From DASRAJ01 sp039920305 (GTDB lineage Bacteria; Bacteroidota; Bacteroidia; Chitinophagales; UBA10324), in contig JBDSEA010000125.1 in the NCBI GenBank assembly GCA_039920305.1, forward strand, positions 1 to 20,238: a DNA stretch of 20,238 nucleotides, in the 5' to 3' direction. The notes below the pieces were generated by a model. The model ran no database searches and had not been told where the DNA came from. It saw nothing but the letters and a program-made list of their open reading frames with translations. Position numbers and translations under genes: made by a program. Below, one piece after another: positions 16,032-20,238 of this stretch. Every line of letters begins with the position of its first letter. Positions within the stretch are counted from its first letter, which is position 1.

Positions 16032-17310
16032 GAAAGCTTTAGCGCTAATCCTTTTAATTAGTTCATATGATTCTGTTTTCGGCCAAAATGAAATTCCATA
16101 TTCAAGGTACGGGTTAGGTACTTTGCTTCAGCCGGAGCCGGCGTTTTTGCGCGGATGGGGTAACCAGTCAGCAGCCTTTCACAATGCTTACAATTTGAAT
16201 TTTATCAATCCTGCCTCATATGGGTATCTTACGAATACGGTATTTGAAGCCGGATTATATGGCAGCACATTAAATATCAAAACAACGGCTGATTCTGCTG
16301 CAAGATTTGGCGATGGTGGGATAGCCACGCTGGCTCTTGGTTTTCCTGTAATCAAAAACAAAATGGGATTAAGCATTGGTATAACGCCCTTCAGCCAGGT
16401 TAACTACGACATTCTTCAGAGCAATGACAGTACTCCTGAGCTGGGTCAGACTGCAAATTATTTTCAAGGCAACGGTGGTTTATATAATTTTTATCTCGGA
16501 ACAGGATATAAGTGGAATAATTTCAGTCTCGGAATAAATGCATCCTACCTGTTTGGAAAATTAAGCTACAGTACGATACTCGCGTTTCCTGATTCATCCA
16601 ATACTTTTAATACCCTTCGTGATGAAGCACGCTTCGTGGGAGGCCTTGTATTTACCGGTGGCTTGCAATACCGCCTTAACCTGAATAAGGATAAAGGTTA
16701 TGCGCTTGACTTCGGCATAACAGGTAATCTAAAATCAAACGTAAATGCTACCCGCGATCTGATGTATGTCCGGTTTACCTACGTTAATAATAGTGGTATT
16801 AATACAGGTGTACCTAATCCTTTTGATACCATTTCGAATGTAAGTGACGGTAAGGGAGCGATTGTTTTACCTGTCCGCTTTTCCGCAGGTATTATATTCA
16901 GTAAAACAAGTCATTACATGATTGGTGTTAATTATGAATTTGGTAAGTGGAGTGATTACACATCATTTAGTGAAAAAGATTTTACCGCCGATCGCTGGAA
17001 GCTGAGTTCCGGTATTCAATGGGTTCCAAATTATAAATCATATACAGATTACTTAAAAGTGGTTGCTTACCGTGCGGGATTTTCAATGGGTAAAAATTAT
17101 CTTCAACTGGATGGCAAAGATCTGCCTGAATATGAGGCGGATTTTGGAATTGGTTTTCCGCTAAAGCGCGTGCTTTCTGAAATTTCCCTTTCCGGTGAGT
17201 TGTCTCATATCGGAAAGCTATCAGAGAATCCACTTACGATCTCAACTTTCAGAATAACACTTGGAGTTACCTTGAACGACAGGTGGTTTCAAAAGCGTAA
17301 GTTTGATTGA
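16024..17310 (+). CDS. Conserved Bacteroidota outer-membrane beta-barrel protein, function unassigned
   Basis: This 428-residue protein has a signal peptide (1-21, ending FGQ) followed by NEIPYSRYGLG. That opening, with the nearby NFINPASYGYL segment, is typical of a Bacteroidota barrel family distantly like FadL/OmpP1 or PorV-type proteins. Many alternating strands follow, with Gly and aromatic residues such as GGLVFTGGLQYRLNL and YMIGVNYEFGKW. The chain ends TLGVTLNDRWFQKRKFD, where the terminal strand is followed by a short basic tail. It overlaps the end of coaX by eight bases and is followed 20 bases later by lptC. This gene order (coaX, barrel protein, lptC) recurs in Bacteroidota, from memory. 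A link to LPS or lipid transport is therefore plausible, but no functional residue proves it. Confidence 0.8.
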   Translation: MLKKALALILLISSYDSVFGQNEIPYSRYGLGTLLQPEPAFLRGWGNQSAAFHNAYNLNFINPASYGYLTNTVFEAGLYGSTLNIKTTADSAARFGDGGIATLALGFPVIKNKMGLSIGITPFSQVNYDILQSNDSTPELGQTANYFQGNGGLYNFYLGTGYKWNNFSLGINASYLFGKLSYSTILAFPDSSNTFNTLRDEARFVGGLVFTGGLQYRLNLNKDKGYALDFGITGNLKSNVNATRDLMYVRFTYVNNSGINTGVPNPFDTISNVSDGKGAIVLPVRFSAGIIFSKTSHYMIGVNYEFGKWSDYTSFSEKDFTADRWKLSSGIQWVPNYKSYTDYLKVVAYRAGFSMGKNYLQLDGKDLPEYEADFGIGFPLKRVLSEISLSGELSHIGKLSENPLTISTFRITLGVTLNDRWFQKRKFD

Positions 17311-17330
17311 GACAACTTTAATTCTGGGGT

Positions 17331-17900
17331 ATGTTATTTTTCTTTCATCCTGATTATTACTGCCGGTTGTTCATTTTGCTGGTGCCCCTCATTTTTTCCT
17401 CATGTGAGAATGATATGAGTACCGTTCGTAAAATCGCTTCCAAGAAAGCAGCAGAGGTTGAGGTAGGAAAGGATATTGATGCATTCTATAGTGATTTTGG
17501 AAAAATGAAGGCAAGGCTGATAGCGCCTGTGATGAATCACGTAGTGGATCCCAAAAATCCTTATTCAGAAATGCCGGCGGGGCTGCACCTCATATTTTTT
17601 TCAGATAGTCTCAAAGGCCAAACTGACCTTACTTCCGGTTATGGCATAAGTTACGATAAGAGTGATCAAATGATTGCCCGGTATAATGTGGTAGTAATCA
17701 ACATAGCAGGGGAGAAGCTGGAAACTGAGGAACTTATCTGGAACCAGAAAACAGAGAAAATTTCAAGTGAGAAGTTTGTAAAAATCACAACCAGCGATGA
17801 AATAATTTTCGGAGATGGATTTGAATCCAATGAGGATCTTTCAAACTACAAGATTAAAAAGATCAGGGGAACCCTGAAAGTAACAGATGAGCAGCTTTGA
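17331..17900 (+). CDS. lptC: LPS export periplasmic protein LptC, lipoprotein form
   Basis: This 189-residue LptC-family protein takes LPS from the LptBFG transporter and passes it to the LptA bridge. The N-terminus is a lipoprotein signal ending IFSSC (lipobox, Cys25) in place of the uncleaved transmembrane helix of E. coli LptC. The beta-jellyroll region (about 45-180) shows the strand pattern of the family: FYSDFGKMKARLIAP, HLIFFSDSLKGQTDLTSGYGISYDKSDQMIARYNVVVINIAGEKL in pieces, then ELIWNQKTEKISSEKFVKI and a final IKKIRGTLKV. The pieces ELIWNQKTEKI and FGDGFESN are strong LptC/OstA-type signals, equivalent to the 'L-x-W-d' and 'G-x-G-f/l' motifs. It is the last gene of the coaX cluster and faces the M13 peptidase gene; no clear terminator lies in the 122-base convergent gap. 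Confidence 0.87.
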   Translation: MLFFFHPDYYCRLFILLVPLIFSSCENDMSTVRKIASKKAAEVEVGKDIDAFYSDFGKMKARLIAPVMNHVVDPKNPYSEMPAGLHLIFFSDSLKGQTDLTSGYGISYDKSDQMIARYNVVVINIAGEKLETEELIWNQKTEKISSEKFVKITTSDEIIFGDGFESNEDLSNYKIKKIRGTLKVTDEQL

Positions 17901-18022
17901 ATTTTAGTATGCTTCTTAAAGCTGGTCAGTAGTGTGGAGGTAATAAATGACACCTATGATTTTATATTCCAAACGAACTAATTTTTTCTTTACCCGGCTG
18001 GTATAAAATCAGTTTACAAAAC

Positions 18023-20065
18023 TTACCAGATGTGAGTCTGATTCTGAATTCCTACAAACATCATATCTGTTGGCTTAATATTAAAAGCAGTATACCACTC
18101 CGGCATATTGCTGACTGTACCCAGCACCCTGTATTTTCCCGGAGAATGCGGATTTGTTAAAAGCTGCATGCGCAAAGCATCCGGCCGGGCACTTCCCCGC
18201 CAAACCTGTGCATAGTTGATGAAGAAACGCTGTTCAGCAGTTAACCCATCAATCTTTGCAGGTTGAGGATCTTTTTTCTGAGCCATCTGGAAAGCAGTAT
18301 AGGCAATTGCAAGGCCTCCCTGGTCCGCAATGTTTTCTCCATTCGTTAAATCACCATTGATATGCAGAGTATCCATGGGATTGAATTTTGAATAGTACCT
18401 TGAAACATTTGCGGTTTTAGCTTCAAACTTTTTTGCATCTTCCGCTGTCCACCAGTCATTCAGGTTACCCTGGGCATCATATAATCTTCCCTGATCATCA
18501 AAGCCATGTGTCAGCTCATGACCAATCACAGCCCCAATGCCGCCATAGTTTACAGCATTATCAGCATTCGGATCAAAGAATGGAGGCTGGAGAATGGCAG
18601 CTGGAAAAACAATTTCATTATTGGTAGGATTATAATAAGCATTCACTGTTTGGGGCGACATGCCCCACTCTGTGCGATCAACCGGCTTACCTGCCTTTGC
18701 AATATTCCGGTTTGTTTCAAATTCTACTGACTTAAACACATTCACTACAAACGGTCCGCGGTCCAGCTGAAGAGAAGAATAATCTTTCCATTTATCCGGG
18801 TAACCAACTTTGACCACTATTGCTGCAAGTTTCTCCTTTGCTTTCAATTTTGTTTCTGCACTCATCCAATCCAGTTGATCTATGCGCTGTGAAAAAGCAA
18901 TTTTTAGATTTGCAACAAGCTCGGTCATTTTCTTTTTTGCCTCCGGCGTAAATGTGCGCTTCACATATTCCTGGCCTAATGCTTCACCCATTGTATAATT
19001 AGCCAGATCACTGATGCGCTTCCATCGTGGATCCATCTCTTCCACCCCCTGCAATTTAACGGAATAGAAATCAAAATTTGCTTTTTCAAAATCAGAGCTG
19101 ATCAGGTTTGAAGCGTTATTTATCAAATGAAAACGCAGATATGTTTTCCAGTCATTGATGCTCTCTGAACTTATGAGATTATTCAGCTTTTGAAAAAATT
19201 CCGGCTGGGCAATTACGAGATCCGACATGGAAGAATACCCCATCGAGGTGAAGTACAAATTCCAGTTAATGGCAGGAGTCTGAGAGGTAAAGTCAGTTAC
19301 ACTCATTTTGTTATAGGTAGAATAAGGATTGCGCTGTTCTACGAGGGTCATCGAGGATTTTGCGAGTTCAGTTTCAATCCTCATCACTGTATTTGCAGCA
19401 TTTTCTGCCTCTGCAGGTTGCGCTCCCAGCATGGAATATATCCTGGAGATATAAGCAGTATATGCATTTTTAATTTCTTCTGACTTGGGGTCGGTTCGTA
19501 AATAGTAGTCGCGATCAGGCAAACCCAGTCCCCCCTGAGCAAGCGTGAGTATATTCATTGCGCTGTTCTTTTGATCAGCGTCCACATAACCCTGGAAAAA
19601 AGCAGTGGTGCCGATCTTTTGCAACCGCGTAACAGTCCTGATTAAATCATCAGTAGTTTTTACGTCATCAATCATTTCAAGATAGGAATTCAATGGAGCA
19701 ATTCCTTGCTTCTCGATGGAAGCTGAATCCATTCCTGTGTACCAGAAGTCTCCTACTTTCTGTGCAATGGTACCCTTCGCGGAATTCGATTTTGCTTCCT
19801 CCTGCATGATTTCACGCAGTGTATTCTGGCTGTTTTCATTCAAAAGATTGAAAGCGCCCCACCGGCTTTCGGTGGTCGGGATCGGATGGGCTTTTATCCA
19901 TTTTGAATTTACATATTCAAAGAAATCTGTTCCGGGCTGAATCGAATTGTCGAGCATGGTAACATCAATAGCCTTAGGGGATGGCTCTTTGTTTCCACCC
20001 TGGGTTGAAGTGATAAAAGCAATAAAAAACATTGAGATTAATAGTGATGAAATTGAGATTCTCAT
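18023..20065 (-). CDS. M13-family zinc metallopeptidase (neprilysin/PepO-like)
   Basis: This 680-residue exported endopeptidase cleaves peptides on the amino side of hydrophobic residues. The signal peptide (1 to about 23) is followed by the M13 N-terminal domain, opening with SIQPGTDFFEYVNSKWI (41-57). The catalytic part has the substrate-binding NAYYNP (475-480), the zinc motif HELTH (His516, Glu517, His520), the third ligand Glu577 in GENIADQGG (576-584), and GSARPDALRMQLLTNPHSP (624-642) with the transition-state Arg/His region. The chain ends HIW, comparable to the family's terminal x-x-W. Everything required for catalysis is present. The mature chain contains no Cys, unlike disulfide-rich animal neprilysins. 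The start at 20065 is preferred to ATGs at 20107 and 20101 because it opens a clean signal peptide and a TAnnTTTG box lies between them. It is convergent with lptC. The substrate is unknown. Confidence 0.95.
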   Translation of the reverse strand: MRISISSLLISMFFIAFITSTQGGNKEPSPKAIDVTMLDNSIQPGTDFFEYVNSKWIKAHPIPTTESRWGAFNLLNENSQNTLREIMQEEAKSNSAKGTIAQKVGDFWYTGMDSASIEKQGIAPLNSYLEMIDDVKTTDDLIRTVTRLQKIGTTAFFQGYVDADQKNSAMNILTLAQGGLGLPDRDYYLRTDPKSEEIKNAYTAYISRIYSMLGAQPAEAENAANTVMRIETELAKSSMTLVEQRNPYSTYNKMSVTDFTSQTPAINWNLYFTSMGYSSMSDLVIAQPEFFQKLNNLISSESINDWKTYLRFHLINNASNLISSDFEKANFDFYSVKLQGVEEMDPRWKRISDLANYTMGEALGQEYVKRTFTPEAKKKMTELVANLKIAFSQRIDQLDWMSAETKLKAKEKLAAIVVKVGYPDKWKDYSSLQLDRGPFVVNVFKSVEFETNRNIAKAGKPVDRTEWGMSPQTVNAYYNPTNNEIVFPAAILQPPFFDPNADNAVNYGGIGAVIGHELTHGFDDQGRLYDAQGNLNDWWTAEDAKKFEAKTANVSRYYSKFNPMDTLHINGDLTNGENIADQGGLAIAYTAFQMAQKKDPQPAKIDGLTAEQRFFINYAQVWRGSARPDALRMQLLTNPHSPGKYRVLGTVSNMPEWYTAFNIKPTDMMFVGIQNQTHIW

Positions 20066-20084
20066 TAGGGTTTTTTTGGGATGG

Positions 20085-20092
20085 CAAATGTA
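20085..20092 (-). promoter_or_regulatory. Putative -7 promoter box for the M13 peptidase gene
   Basis: On the minus strand this reads TACATTTG, an exact TAnnTTTG match, 19 bases before the ATG at 20065. It implies a leader of about 14 bases and supports that ATG over the upstream ones at 20101 and 20107. A TTG lies 26 bases upstream of the box (within CTTGTTTTTC on the minus strand), a little farther than the usual 17-23 bases. Confidence 0.42.
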
Positions 20093-20162
20093 ATCTACCA
20101 TCGCCATTTTAAGAAAAACAAGAACTAATTTTAGATGAGTAACCGGGGAGGCACGACAAAAG

Positions 20163-20237
20163 CTACAATTCGATCATCCTTTTGTCTTTTTCAGCCTGAA
20201 AAACTATCTGATGTTTTACTTTCGCATGTGCCGAGTG
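20163..20237 (-). CDS. Possible C-terminal end of a gene entering from the right edge
   Basis: On the minus strand a frame open from the right edge encodes 24 residues, ending QAEKDKRMIEL, and stops at TAG (20165-20163), 97 bases before the peptidase start. The charged, amphipathic composition is plausible for a real C-terminus. The plus strand also has an open frame, from an ATG at 20135 to the edge (34 codons), which looks less protein-like. With so few residues neither can be identified. Confidence 0.3.
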   Translation of the reverse strand, partial: HSAHAKVKHQIVFQAEKDKRMIEL

Positions 20238-20238
20238 A

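Noticed and set aside
17893..17923. Inverted repeat AGCTTTGA / TTAAAGCT at the end of lptC
   Set aside because: It contains one G-U pair, overlaps the stop codon and is not followed by a T-run, so it is not a credible terminator.
20135..20238. Plus-strand frame starting at ATG 20135 and running off the right edge
   Set aside because: It has only 34 codons, no ribosome binding site and no recognisable sequence, and it conflicts with a more protein-like minus-strand tail. It cannot be excluded.

Overview
The window looks like chromosomal DNA of a member of the Bacteroidota, probably a free-living one related to the Chitinophagia/Sphingobacteriia (lineage is inference). The base composition is moderately AT-rich. 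Supporting signs are a SusC/SusD pair, signal peptides ending in the VAQ/GQ style, an LptC carrying a lipobox, the Bacteroidota-type coaX - outer-membrane protein - lptC gene order, weak Shine-Dalgarno sequences, and several exact matches to the Bacteroidota -7 promoter box TAnnTTTG. It holds 14 convincing protein genes, one of them cut by the left edge, and possibly the tail of a 15th at the right edge. No rRNA, tRNA, CRISPR array, transposase or phage gene was seen. Coding density is high, and no gap exceeds about 175 bases.

Layout. 1-880 (-): N-terminal part of a secreted protein with Asp-box (BNR/sortilin-like) repeats. 1052-3456 (+): a GT2 polyprenyl-phosphate sugar synthase-like enzyme followed at once by an ArnT/PMT-like GT39 membrane glycosyltransferase. 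3594-4748 (-): a PagL-like lipid A deacylase barrel. 4914-6383 (+): an unassigned secreted protein. 6472-8210 (+): a polytopic membrane protein whose stop codon overlaps the start of purQ. 8261-10375 (+): a DsbD-type transmembrane thiol reductase. 10535-15229 (+): a SusC/SusD uptake pair closed by a clear hairpin terminator. 15309-17900 (+): coaX (type III pantothenate kinase), an outer-membrane beta-barrel protein and a lipoprotein LptC, tightly packed. 18023-20065 (-): an M13 (neprilysin/PepO-like) zinc metallopeptidase.

The shared theme is the cell envelope: sugar transfer to a lipid or protein acceptor, lipid A deacylation, LPS transport, outer-membrane nutrient import, periplasmic disulfide reduction and periplasmic proteolysis. 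Two housekeeping biosynthetic genes (purQ, coaX) are embedded in it. I did not find a clearly new multi-gene system. The most interesting points are substitutions at conserved active-site positions. In the PagL-like enzyme the catalytic Glu position is Asn. In the pantothenate kinase the Asp of the V-(I/V)-D-x-G-T motif is Ser. Also worth checking are the GT2/GT39/PagL neighbourhood, an uncharacterised secreted protein, and TAnnTTTG boxes that decide between alternative start codons.
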